The position numbers were made by a program, and so were the translations under genes. Below are positions 46,714-55,259 of a DNA stretch of 64,000 nt, one piece after another. The notes under the pieces are model-generated. The model had not been told where the DNA came from, did not search any database, and saw nothing but the letters and a program-made list of their open reading frames with translations. The stretch comes from Microbacterium schleiferi (GTDB taxonomy: Bacteria; Actinomycetota; Actinomycetes; Actinomycetales; Microbacteriaceae), in contig NZ_CP064760.1 in assembly GCF_015565955.1 (NCBI RefSeq), forward strand, positions 1,488,001 through 1,552,000, read 5' to 3'. The number at the start of each line of letters is the position of its first letter. Position 1 is the stretch's first letter.

Positions 46714-47501
46714 TCAGGCGCGATCTGGGGGCTGCCCGAGCGTGACCAGCGCGAGGTCCGCACGGTCGGTGACGATGCCGTCGACTCCCAGGGCGACCAG
46801 GCGTCGCATGTCAGCAGGCTCGTTCACGGTCCAGACATGGACCTCGACTCCGTGCCGATGGGCAGCCTCAATGAGCCGCGGTGTCACCACCCGGACCGGG
46901 CCTTGGCGCTCGGGAACCTGCAGGGCGTGGATGCCGTCGAGCGCGGATGCCACCAGGCGTGGTGACCGCGCTACGAGCCCCCAGAGCACGCGCCCGATCG
47001 TCTCGCGCCCCGCGGAGGTCGCTGGGGGACGGCGTTGGCGGGAGCGTGGCGCGCGGCAGATGCGAGCGCAGCGCGGCGCCGGGCATCCGCGAAGCTGGTG
47101 AGGAGCACGCGCTCACCATGACCGGCGACCAGGGCGCCGACGGCATCCGCGGCTCCCGCTGCCTTCACATCGAGATTGAAGCGCGCGGTCGGGAAGTCCT
47201 GGAGCGCAGCGCGCAGAGTAATCAGTCCGCCGCGGTCAGACATCAACGCCGTCAGCTCGGCAAGATCGACCTCGACGATGCGCCGAGGGTCGCCGGTGAC
47301 ACGACGAAGATCGGCATCGTGGAAGAGCACGACGTCGCCATCGCGAGTGAGGTGGCAGTCGGACTCGATGAAGACGGCGCCGGCCTGTTGCGCGGCCGCG
47401 ACGGATGCGTAGGAATTCTCAGCGATCGTGTCGTCGAGCGTCAGTCCACGGTGGGCGAGGACGCGCGGGTACGGCGCATCGGCGAAGTACGGGTGGGACA
47501 C
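46714..47501 (-). pseudogene. Glycerophosphodiester phosphodiesterase, interrupted by one frameshift
   Basis: GDPD-family TIM-barrel enzyme that splits glycerophosphodiesters to glycerol-3-phosphate. From GTG 47501 the first frame shows LAHRGLTLDDTIAENS, FIESDCHLTRDG and VLFHDADLRRVTG with the metal and catalytic residues. The C-terminal third (VEVHVWTVNEPADMRRLV and GVDGIVTDRADLA) is in another frame and ends at 46714. Adding one base to the five-G run 47024-47028 joins them to 262 residues. It starts 2 bp after the SPFH stop, so it is third in an nfeD-SPFH-GDPD operon. Probably intact in the organism. Confidence 0.83.
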
Positions 47502-47503
47502 AC

Positions 47504-48426
47504 CTACTCGTCGGGCGTGGGTTTGGCGGCGTCGCGGGGACCGAACGCACCGGAGACACCCTTGAGAGCCTCGGTGAACTCGCTGGGGATGATCCACAGC
47601 TTGCTCGATGCGCTGTCGCTGATCTTCGGCAGAGTCTGCAGGTACTGGTAGGCGAGCAGCTTGTCATCCGGGTTGCCCTCGTGGATCGCGTTGAAGACCG
47701 TCGCGATCGCCTCCGCCTCACCCTGAGCCCGAAGAATCTGGCCCTGCTTCTCGCCCTCGGCTCGAAGGATCTCCGCCTGGCGGGCGCCCTCGGCCTGCAG
47801 AATCGCTGACTGCTTCGTGCCCTCCGCCGTCAGGATCGCCGCACGGCGGTCACGTTCGGCCCGCATCTGCTTCTCCATCGAGTCCTGAATCGACACCGGC
47901 GGATCGATTGCCTTCAGCTCAACACGCGAGACCCGGATGCCCCACTTGCCCGTCGCTTCATCCAGCACGACCCGCAGTTTCGTGTTGATCTCGTCGCGGC
48001 TCGTGAGCGCTTCCTCGAGGTTCAGGCCACCGACCACGTTTCGCAGCGTCGTGGTCGTCAGCTGCTCGACCGCCCCAAGATAGTTCGCGATCTCGTAGGT
48101 GGCGGCGCGGGCATCCGTGACCTGGAAGTAGACGACGGTGTCGATCGAAACGACCAGGTTGTCTTCCGTGATGACGGGCTGCGGGGGAAGGACACGACCT
48201 GCTCGCGCATGTCGATAAGCGGACGGACCCGGTCGATGAACGGCACGAGGAGGTTCAGACCGGGGGAGAGGGTCTTGTGGTACCGACCGAGCCGCTCGAC
48301 GACCCCTGCCGTGGCCTGCGGAATGATCCGAATCGATCGGAAGATCACCACGACCACGAAGATCGCGATGACCAGAAGCAGGACGATGACGAAGATCTGT
48401 CCCGCGAACGCGCCGATGTCAATCAT
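47504..48426 (-). pseudogene. SPFH/stomatin-like membrane protein (QmcA type), interrupted by one frameshift
   Basis: Stomatin/prohibitin-type scaffold protein. The N-terminal frame from ATG 48426 (AAGGA upstream) has a membrane helix (residues 8-27) and the start of the SPFH domain (IIPQATAGVVERLGRYHKTL). The remainder (GLNLEEALTSRDEINTKL, then a long Ala/Glu coiled coil ending DAAKPTPDE) continues in another frame after the G run 48183-48187. With one added base the protein is 307 residues, normal for QmcA-like members. Its first 8 nt overlap nfeD; SPFH plus NfeD is a classic pair of membrane-organising proteins. Confidence 0.86.
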
Positions 48427-48916
48427 GTTCCGCGGTCCTTTCTGTCGTTGGCACGGATGCCGGGGTGACCTCAACGGCGGCGCCCCGGACGGCGACGACG
48501 CTGACGGGCTGACCAACGGTGGCCTCGTCATCCGCGGTTCCGGGGCTCAGCCGCGCTGTCCAGGTCTCACCGTTGTCGAGCTTGACTTCGCCCGCGCCCT
48601 GCACGAACGCGCGGGTGACACGTGCGGGCATTCCGACAAGCGCATCCACGTTGGTCAGAACGACCGGCGAACTTCGATGCAGGGCACGCAAGAGCAGCGG
48701 GCGGATCGTAAACAGGAGAAGCGCCGAGGCGATCGCCGCGAGTCCGATCTGCAGCCACCAGGGGCCGCCGAGCAGGTTCGTGCCGAGGCCACCGAGCAGG
48801 GTCCCGGCGGCGAGCATCAGGAACGTGAACTCGAGCGTAAGGAGCTCGATGATCACGAACAGGACCGCGAGAGCGAGCCAGAGGATCCACAGATACTGCG
48901 TGAGATCGGGCAACAT
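48419..48916 (-). CDS. NfeD family membrane protein
   Basis: A 165-residue NfeD (short form, no protease domain): four hydrophobic segments (about residues 10-30, 35-50, 52-70 and 75-90) followed by an OB-fold domain (residues 100-155) beginning LVGMPARVTRAF. It works with SPFH proteins in membrane quality control. ATG 48916 starts the operon nfeD-SPFH-GDPD, overlapping the SPFH start by 8 nt. Confidence 0.9.
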   Translation of the reverse strand: MLPDLTQYLWILWLALAVLFVIIELLTLEFTFLMLAAGTLLGGLGTNLLGGPWWLQIGLAAIASALLLFTIRPLLLRALHRSSPVVLTNVDALVGMPARVTRAFVQGAGEVKLDNGETWTARLSPGTADDEATVGQPVSVVAVRGAAVEVTPASVPTTERTAEHD

Positions 48917-49045
48917 CCGAATCTCCTTCCTCCTGGTCTGACCCTATCAACGTCGAGGCCGCCGTGGCCCGGTTGGTAGGGTCGGAACGCGCGCCATTCC
49001 GGTGCTGCCCCCCGGCCCATGCGCCGACGTGCAACAGGAGCAACA

Positions 49046-49819
49046 GTGACCGAAATTTCCACCCCGATCGCCCCCGGAACGCTGCGCGGCAAGACCGCAC
49101 TCGTCACGGGCTCATCGCGCGGAATCGGTGCCGACACCGTCCGCTATCTTGCGGCAGCCGGAGCAAACGTCGTCATCAACTTCCGCAACAAAGCTCCGCG
49201 CGCCGAGAAGCTTGCTGCGGAGGTGCGGGCGTTCGGTGTCGACGCGCTCGTGGTCGGTGCTGACCTGACCGATCCCGAGTCGGTCGCAGCGATGTTCGCC
49301 GCCGTCGAGAAGGCGTTCGGAGGCCTCGACATCCTCGTCCTGAACGCATCCGGTGGCATGGAAGCGGGAATGGCAGATGACTACGCGCTGCTGTTGAACC
49401 GTGATGCGCAGGTCAGCGTCCTCGAGGCGGCGGTGCCGCTGCTTCGAGGTGACGCCCGCGTGGTCTTCGTCACGAGCCACCAAGCGCACTTCATCCGGAC
49501 AACCCCGACGATGCCGGAGTACGAGCCGGTGGCTCTCTCCAAGCGTGCCGGCGAGGATGCGCTTCGCGAGCGGATGCCCGCGCTTCTCGAGCGCGGCATC
49601 GGCTTCGTCGTCGTTTCCGGAGACATGATCGAAGGGACGATCACCGCCACACTGCTGGAGCGCGCGAACCCCGGCGCGATCGCCTCGCGGCGCGAGTCGG
49701 CAGGGAAGCTCTACAACGTGTCGGAGTTCGCCGCCGAGGTCGCACAGGCCGCCGTCGACCCGATTCCGGCCGACAACACGCGCTTGGTCGGGGACACGAG
49801 TTCTTTCGCGGGGGCGTAA
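49046..49819 (+). CDS. SDR family oxidoreductase
   Basis: A 257-residue short-chain dehydrogenase with cofactor motif TGSSRGIG (residues 27-34), LNASGG in place of the usual NAG region, a Ser in FVTSHQAHF, and the C-terminal active-site region EYEPVALSKRAGEDAL. There Tyr and Lys are seven residues apart (YEPVALSK) rather than the standard YxxxK, so it belongs to a divergent actinobacterial SDR group. GTG 49046 has CAGGAG 7 nt upstream. A TAGGGT box near 48976 gives a leader. Substrate unknown. Confidence 0.85.
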   Translation: MTEISTPIAPGTLRGKTALVTGSSRGIGADTVRYLAAAGANVVINFRNKAPRAEKLAAEVRAFGVDALVVGADLTDPESVAAMFAAVEKAFGGLDILVLNASGGMEAGMADDYALLLNRDAQVSVLEAAVPLLRGDARVVFVTSHQAHFIRTTPTMPEYEPVALSKRAGEDALRERMPALLERGIGFVVVSGDMIEGTITATLLERANPGAIASRRESAGKLYNVSEFAAEVAQAAVDPIPADNTRLVGDTSSFAGA

Positions 49820-49837
49820 GCCCGCTCTGCAGCCGCC

Positions 49838-49879
49838 AACGGAGAAGACCCCGGGAGATATCCCGGGGTCTTCTCCGTT
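49838..49879. terminator. Bidirectional terminator after the SDR gene
   Basis: Perfect 19-bp stem (49838-49856 with 49861-49879) with a GATA loop; it also suits the convergent HdeD-like gene ending at 49891. Confidence 0.9.
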
Positions 49880-49890
49880 GCATCGAGCGG

Positions 49891-50451
49891 TTAGGCGCTC
49901 TTCTTGCCGAACGTGAATGCACGCACGATCTGGATGATGCCGAGCACGACGAGCGAGATTCCCAGCAGCCACCAGAGCACGACGGCACCCCACAGCGGCG
50001 AGAACAGCAGCACGATACCGGCGACGATGCTGATGATCGCGAAGAAGATCGTCCAACCCTTCGAGGCGGCGTCGCTCAGCGTGGTCAGCGAGACGACACC
50101 TTCGACGATCCACATGATTCCGACCAGGATGCCGAGGAAGACAGCGAACCATCCCGTGGTGGCAGCGAGGTTGAAGAAGGCGAAGATGCCGGCGGCGATG
50201 AACACGACGCCGAGGATGATGTGGCCGACACGCGACCATCCGCCCATCGACTTCGAGAAGATGCCGAGCCCACCGTAGACGAGGCCTGCCACGATGGCAT
50301 AAATCGCGATGATGGCGGTGACGACCATCGCCGTACGGCCGGGCCAGACGAGGATCAGGATTCCGACGATGAGCGAGAGGACACCGGCGATGCCGAGCGC
50401 CGTGCGGACGCCGTTGACGGCCTCCTTGGCGACGGAGCTTTCGGTTGACAT
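49891..50451 (-). CDS. DUF308/HdeD family membrane protein
   Basis: A 186-residue protein with six hydrophobic segments in three helix pairs (LSLIVGILILVWPGRTA, VFIAAGIFAFF, FAIISIVAGIVLLFSPLWG among them), the DUF308 repeat pattern of HdeD acid-stress proteins. The C-terminus is FTFGKKSA. ATG 50451 is preceded by GAAAGGGAA. Function in actinobacteria is unknown; stress protection of the membrane is inferred from HdeD. Confidence 0.85.
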   Translation of the reverse strand: MSTESSVAKEAVNGVRTALGIAGVLSLIVGILILVWPGRTAMVVTAIIAIYAIVAGLVYGGLGIFSKSMGGWSRVGHIILGVVFIAAGIFAFFNLAATTGWFAVFLGILVGIMWIVEGVVSLTTLSDAASKGWTIFFAIISIVAGIVLLFSPLWGAVVLWWLLGISLVVLGIIQIVRAFTFGKKSA

Positions 50452-50547
50452 TGCGTTCCCTTTCTGGGAGTTAGCTGAGAGCGTGCGTTCTCAGCGTAGC
50501 GTTCCGCGTCGTCTTCGGGGGAGTGGGAAGCGCATGTCGGCCCGAGA

Positions 50548-51468
50548 TCACCCCAAAAGGACGAGGACAGCGATGAGGAGAGGGATGCACCCGATCGTCG
50601 TGAGAAAGACGGTGTCGCGCGCGACGGTTTCGGCCACACCGAATCGCTGGGCGAAGTTGAAAACGTTCTGAGCGGTCGGGAGGCTGGCCAGGACGACGAC
50701 GGTCAGCGTCTTGGCCTCGGGCAGTCCGAACACGAGGCTGGCGAGCACCCAGGCAAGAACCGGCATCAGAATCAGCTTGAACACCGTTGCGAGGATGACC
50801 TCGCGGCGATGGCCGCCGGCGGCAAGAACGCGCTGGCCGTGCAGCGACATCCCATAGCTCAACAGCAGCACCGGCACGCAGGCCGCCGCGAGGAAGTGCA
50901 GGGGCTCGGTCACCAGTTGCGGAAGCTGAAGTCCCGTCGCCGCGACGATCGTGCCCGCCACCGATCCGATCACGACCGGGTTCGTCACGGTACGCAGCAC
51001 GATCTTCCCGACGTTCCGGGTCGTGGCGGTGACGCTCTCGAGGATCGCCATCGAGATCGGCACCAGCACGAGCAGCTGGAACAGGATGACGGGGGCGGGA
51101 TAGGCGGCAGAGCCGAGGAGATAGAGGGAGAGCGGAATGCCGATGTTGTTCGAGTTCACCTGACCCGCCGCGAGAGCGCCGATCAGGGTGTCGCCCACGG
51201 GGCGGCGCCAGAACACGCGCGAGATGGTCGCATACAGGGCGATGATGAGCACGGCCGTGATCGCCGAGACGGGCAGTAGCGCCGAGAACAGCGTCGCGAT
51301 GTCGGCCTCGGACAGGACGACGAACAGCAGCACGGGGGAGAGGACGAAGAAGACAAGTCGACCCAGAACCGGGCCGGCTTGCGGGCCGAGCAGACCGATG
51401 CGGCCGATCAGGTATCCGACGGCAATCGCCAGTCCGATAACCGCGAACCCCGTTGCCGCGTTCAGCAC
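50548..51468 (-). CDS. AEC family transporter
   Basis: A 306-residue auxin efflux carrier/malate permease-type membrane protein with ten predicted helices in two five-helix halves. The conserved Asn-rich break QVNSNNIGIPLSLYLLG lies in the first half and LASLPTAQNVFNFAQRFG in the second. GTG 51468 is the best start. It is alone; substrate (often an organic acid or amino acid) is not predictable. Confidence 0.87.
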   Translation of the reverse strand: MLNAATGFAVIGLAIAVGYLIGRIGLLGPQAGPVLGRLVFFVLSPVLLFVVLSEADIATLFSALLPVSAITAVLIIALYATISRVFWRRPVGDTLIGALAAGQVNSNNIGIPLSLYLLGSAAYPAPVILFQLLVLVPISMAILESVTATTRNVGKIVLRTVTNPVVIGSVAGTIVAATGLQLPQLVTEPLHFLAAACVPVLLLSYGMSLHGQRVLAAGGHRREVILATVFKLILMPVLAWVLASLVFGLPEAKTLTVVVLASLPTAQNVFNFAQRFGVAETVARDTVFLTTIGCIPLLIAVLVLLG

Positions 51469-51589
51469 AACGGATCCGGGGCTCGCATCTTTCCACGCTA
51501 CCGCCGCCGTCCGCAGGTCCGCGCCACGCTGACTCGTGCGTGCCGCTACGGCGCCCGTGAGAATTCAGTACCCGCGCTGCTCCTGAACG

Positions 51590-52231
51590 TCACGACTGAC
51601 CGGATCGGAAGACCTGCACGCTCGACGCGCGGCCGCGTTCGCTGAGGACGATTGCGAGAACGCCGAGTCCGATGGTGCTCGCAATGCTGGCGAGGGCTCC
51701 GAGGAGGGTTCCGACATCGGCCATCGCTTGCTGAGGAAGAGCCATCGTCGCGTACGCGCCCTGGGTGACGACCCACACGACGGCGCTCAGGGCGAGTACC
51801 CACAGCGGCGCCCAGCGCCACGGAGACGGGACGATGCGGGTCCGCGCGATCTGAACGGTGGCGATGATTCCCGCTGCGAGTGGTACCACGAGGTCGAAAT
51901 AGCCGAAGATGAGGTAAGCCGGGGGAACCGCTGCTGGCGTGGCAAAGGTCTCGCTGGGCGACAGGGCGTCGAAGACGACCCGGGCACCCATGTGCCACCA
52001 CGCCACGATCAGCAGGGCGACAAGGCCCAGCGGCCTACGGCCGACGACACTCTCGTATCTGGTTCGTCCGACGGCGAAGACGGTGACACCTCCGGCCCAG
52101 GCGAGCTCGGCGATCACCGTGAGCGCGGGACTCAGCGAGGAGCCGAGCATGATCGCGCGCATCATGATAAGCACTCCGGACAGAACGAGCGCGCTGCCAC
52201 CGATCGTCCAGGTCAGGTTTCGTCGACGCAT
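51590..52231 (-). CDS. Multi-pass membrane protein of unknown function
   Basis: A 213-residue protein with six to seven hydrophobic segments, starting MRRRNLTWTIGGSALVL and ending with a short Arg/Ser tail. Trp/His-rich loops (VAWWHMGARVVFD) are present but no family motif is recognised. Good codon use and an ATG at 52231 suggest a real gene. It lies between the AEC carrier on the same strand and the divergent D,D-carboxypeptidase. Confidence 0.7.
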   Translation of the reverse strand: MRRRNLTWTIGGSALVLSGVLIMMRAIMLGSSLSPALTVIAELAWAGGVTVFAVGRTRYESVVGRRPLGLVALLIVAWWHMGARVVFDALSPSETFATPAAVPPAYLIFGYFDLVVPLAAGIIATVQIARTRIVPSPWRWAPLWVLALSAVVWVVTQGAYATMALPQQAMADVGTLLGALASIASTIGLGVLAIVLSERGRASSVQVFRSGQS

Positions 52232-52306
52232 CCGTCGAGCCTAACCAGATAGCCCCGCAGCGCTTGTGACGCGCGCGCGTGTGAGTCAGCACAAATCGGC
52301 TGTCGC

Positions 52307-52320
52307 CGATAATGCACATT
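52307..52320. promoter_or_regulatory. AT-rich palindrome in the gap before the D,D-carboxypeptidase
   Basis: ATAATG-CA-CATTAT, a symmetric and unusually AT-rich site in the 292-bp gap 52232-52523 between divergent genes. It may be an operator or part of a promoter. The rest of that gap shows no gene; an 18-codon ORF from ATG 52321 could be a leader peptide but is not convincing. Confidence 0.35.
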
Positions 52321-52523
52321 ATGTCAGTTCAAGGGAAACGAATGGACAGTGCCGTTGTGAGGCCGCTCCCCGGCTAGCGCCGTTCGTCATCCAGCGGTCA
52401 TCGGGTTAGCCTCGTATCCATCGGGTGTGGTGCATGACGCGGAGGGGCGTGTCGGATGCGGGAACGTGTCTGTTCGGGTGGTTGTGAGCGCCTGCGGGGT
52501 GCCCAGCACGCCGGGGGCTGGGC

Positions 52524-53873
52524 GTGAAAGGTACTCCTCCCCCGGATCGCGACGAGCAGATGACGATCAGCGATCTCATGACGCCGGAAACCGGCGACGA
52601 GGAGTTCGTTGTCACCTCGGGGCCGTCGCGGGGGCTGCGCATCACCGGGCTGGTGATCGGAATCCTCCTGGTGCTTTCGCTCGTGGCGACGGGCGGCTAC
52701 GTCGCGTGGGCCCTCAACGCTCCCCTGCCCGCGCCGACGCTGGACTGGCAGACCCCGACCGTCGAAACACCCGCCGCCGCACAGATTGCGCTGCCGTCGT
52801 TCGGGGCTTCGGCAGTGAGCGTGTCCGGAGCTGACGTCTATCTCGGCGAGGCTGCGAGCGGGATGTGGCAGACCAGCGGTCCTCAGGATCCTCAGTCGAT
52901 GGCGAGCATCAGCAAGATCGTCACCGCGCTTGTCGTGCTCGAGAAGTATCCGTTGGCTGATGCGTCAGACCCAGGCCCGACGATCACCTTCTCGAAGGCC
53001 GACCACGACCTTTACGACCAGTACTACGTCCGGGGCGCGACGATCGCACCGATGCCGACGGGTACGAGGATGTCGCTGCACGATGCTCTTGCCACAATGT
53101 TGATCCCGTCCGCGAGCAACTACGCCGAGGCGATCGCGCGGTGGGCGTTCGGCTCGGTATCCGGATTCCGCTCGGCAGCACGCGAGTGGCTCGACGCCCA
53201 TGGTCTCTCCGGCACCGCTGTTGTCGAGCCCACCGGTCTGGACTCGCAGAACGTGAGCACGCCGAGCGATCTTGTCGCGATCGGAAAGCTCGCTGCCGCC
53301 AACCCGACGATTTCATCGATCGTCGGGACCTCCTCGCTCTCGATTCCCGGCCCCGGCGCGATGCAGAACACCAATGCCTTGCTCGGCGTCGACGGGATCA
53401 CGGGGATGAAGACGGGAAACCTCGGTTATGGCACGTTCGCGTTCCTGTTCACCGCGCGGCTCGATGTCGGCATCCTTCATCTGGATGTCACGGGTGCACT
53501 CCAGGGCGGGGCGACCCGTGAATCCGTCAACTCAGACGTGCTCCGCATCCTCGACAGCATCCGCAGCGGCTTTCACGATGTCCCGGTGGCGCGGGCCGGT
53601 GACCGCATCGGAACGGTCACAGCCCCGTGGGGCGGCAGCACGGATGTTGTCCTGGCCCGTGACGTCGACATCTTCACCTGGTCTGACACGCCGATCTCCG
53701 TGGCGGTCACGATGAGCGATGCCCAGGAGTTCGCGGCCGGCGATGTCGTGGGTCAGGTGACGTGGACGGCGGGCCCCCAGACAGAGAGCGCCGACATCAT
53801 CGTCGCCGAGCGGATTGCTCCCCCGACCGATGGGTGGCGACTCACCCACCCGGGCGAGCTTCTCGCCGAATGA
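52524..53873 (+). CDS. D-alanyl-D-alanine carboxypeptidase (penicillin-binding protein, S11 family)
   Basis: Serine D,D-carboxypeptidase that trims cell-wall pentapeptides. The 449-residue protein has an N-terminal cytoplasmic part, one membrane helix (about residues 40-62), and an outside penicillin-binding domain with SISK (SxxK, catalytic Ser), SASN (SxN) and MKTG (KTG), followed by a beta-rich C-terminal domain. Because of the uncleaved-looking helix it is probably anchored by its N-terminus. GTG 52524 is used as start; ATG 52560 is also in frame. Confidence 0.9.
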   Translation: MKGTPPPDRDEQMTISDLMTPETGDEEFVVTSGPSRGLRITGLVIGILLVLSLVATGGYVAWALNAPLPAPTLDWQTPTVETPAAAQIALPSFGASAVSVSGADVYLGEAASGMWQTSGPQDPQSMASISKIVTALVVLEKYPLADASDPGPTITFSKADHDLYDQYYVRGATIAPMPTGTRMSLHDALATMLIPSASNYAEAIARWAFGSVSGFRSAAREWLDAHGLSGTAVVEPTGLDSQNVSTPSDLVAIGKLAAANPTISSIVGTSSLSIPGPGAMQNTNALLGVDGITGMKTGNLGYGTFAFLFTARLDVGILHLDVTGALQGGATRESVNSDVLRILDSIRSGFHDVPVARAGDRIGTVTAPWGGSTDVVLARDVDIFTWSDTPISVAVTMSDAQEFAAGDVVGQVTWTAGPQTESADIIVAERIAPPTDGWRLTHPGELLAE

Positions 53874-53906
53874 ATCCGCCCGCGTGCGTTGTCGGCGTTG
53901 CCGAAA

Positions 53907-54170
53907 TCAGAGACCGGTTCCGTCGTCAGTCGTGCTGGTGCTGCGACGATCGACACGCTCCTGCGTGGCGGGGTCAACGCTCGAACGCGTGACAGTCTCT
54001 GTCTGGCGACGTCGAGCCAACAGGATGATCCCGAACAAGAAGACCAGTACTCCGGCGCCCATGAGGATGTAGCCGACCAGGTCGAGGTTGATCCACTCGA
54101 CGTCGACGTTCACGGCAAAAGCCAAGATGGCGCCGATCACGAACAGCACGATGCCGGTACCGATACTCAT
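53907..54170 (-). CDS. DUF6458 family membrane protein
   Basis: An 87-residue protein beginning MSIGTGIVLFVIGAILAFAV, with two membrane helices (residues 5-21 and 31-50), separated by the DVEWINLDLVGYI loop, and a Thr/Arg/Asp-rich soluble tail. This is the DUF6458 pattern common in actinobacteria. It is convergent with the carboxypeptidase. Function unknown. Confidence 0.85.
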   Translation of the reverse strand: MSIGTGIVLFVIGAILAFAVNVDVEWINLDLVGYILMGAGVLVFLFGIILLARRRQTETVTRSSVDPATQERVDRRSTSTTDDGTGL

Positions 54171-54291
54171 AGGGTGTTCCTTTCGTCATGCGGCAGACGC
54201 CGCATCGGACACCCTCGGGCACGTGGCCCGCGATCACTAGCGGCTTGACATCAGATTCCGAATGTGGAATGAATCCGTACCGGCGTCGGCG

Positions 54292-54459
54292 TCACATGAA
54301 CCAGCCGCTGTTGCGCACCGTGCGGTCGTGGAACTGGTGCTGGGCGGCAGCGCGGGCTCGATCGACCTCGGCCTGCGCGTCGCGGCCTTCTTTGGCCTCG
54401 GTGTACGAGATGGGCTTCCGGCGAAACAGACCGGTCACGCGGTTCCACAACGTCGTCAT
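54292..54459 (-). CDS. Small basic hypothetical protein (55 aa)
   Basis: A short ORF from ATG 54459 with a good AAGGGG ribosome site 7 nt upstream. It encodes MTTLWNRVTGLFRRKPISY, then a Glu/Ala/Arg helix, ending NSGWFM. The amphipathic charged middle and the conserved-looking Trp residues favour a real gene; no family is recognised. It lies between the DUF6458 gene and the SGNH hydrolase on the same strand. Confidence 0.6.
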   Translation of the reverse strand: MTTLWNRVTGLFRRKPISYTEAKEGRDAQAEVDRARAAAQHQFHDRTVRNSGWFM

Positions 54460-54490
54460 CGCTACCCCTTGTGCCCCACGATAGACCGGC

Positions 54491-55255
54491 TCAGGCCACG
54501 GCGGGCTCGATCGTGATCCAATCGCCGAACTTCGGTGCGCGACCGTCTCCCGATGAGCGACCCGTCAGCCGGCGCCGCACCCACGGGCCGACGTGTTCCC
54601 GGTAGTACGCCAGTCCGCGAACAGCATCCGCGGGTGACTGCGCGGGCATCGACCACCACTCCCCCGGTGCCGGGTGCCCCAACGAGCCCAGCAGACGCGC
54701 AGCCACTCGATGGTGTCCCCGCGCGTTCATGTGCAGGCGATCCGGCGACCAGAACGACGGATGCGACAGCTCGCGATCGGGCCAATTCAGCGCCCGAATC
54801 ACGTCGGGGCGGTCGGCGATACGCGCGACGACAGCACGCGAGAGCTCATCCCCACGACGCTGAATCAGTGATCGGAACGGTAGCTGTGCTGACGGATTGG
54901 CGCCTGAGAGCAAAACCAACCTCACCCCTTCCTCGTCGCACCGGCGCAGCACAGTGCTGAAGGCATCCGCGATGCTCTCGATGGTCGTGCGGGGACGCAA
55001 CATGTCGTTGCCGCCGCCGTTGAACGACAGGTGCGTGGGGTGGAGGGCGAGAGCGGGCTCGAGCTGCTCCTCGACGATGGGACGCGCGAGCTTGCCGCGA
55101 ATGGCGAGGTTCGCATACGAGATCGGGGTGCCGAGCGCGTTCGCCCACCCGAGTGCGGTCAGGTCGGCCCACCCTCGCACGGTACCGTCGGGCAGCTCGT
55201 CACCGACGCCCTCGGAGAACGAGTCACCGATGGCGACGTAGCGGATCTCGTGCAC
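54491..55255 (-). CDS. SGNH/GDSL hydrolase
   Basis: A 254-residue SGNH hydrolase: AIGDSFSEGVGD (nucleophile Ser), NGGGNDML, and DRLHMNARGHH with catalytic Asp and His. It is a paralog of the protein at 26339-27187; both share the YANLAIRGKL / YANLAVRGKL block and the RRRLTGRSSGD-type tail. No signal peptide. GTG 55255 lies 6 nt after a TAGGCT box that sits inside the stop region of the upstream LLM gene. Substrate unknown. Confidence 0.87.
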   Translation of the reverse strand: MHEIRYVAIGDSFSEGVGDELPDGTVRGWADLTALGWANALGTPISYANLAIRGKLARPIVEEQLEPALALHPTHLSFNGGGNDMLRPRTTIESIADAFSTVLRRCDEEGVRLVLLSGANPSAQLPFRSLIQRRGDELSRAVVARIADRPDVIRALNWPDRELSHPSFWSPDRLHMNARGHHRVAARLLGSLGHPAPGEWWSMPAQSPADAVRGLAYYREHVGPWVRRRLTGRSSGDGRAPKFGDWITIEPAVA

Positions 55256-55259
55256 GCTC

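Noticed and set aside
52232..52523. Riboswitch before the D,D-carboxypeptidase, such as a c-di-AMP type
   Set aside because: No conserved riboswitch core found by eye; only an AT-rich palindrome and GC-rich sequence.
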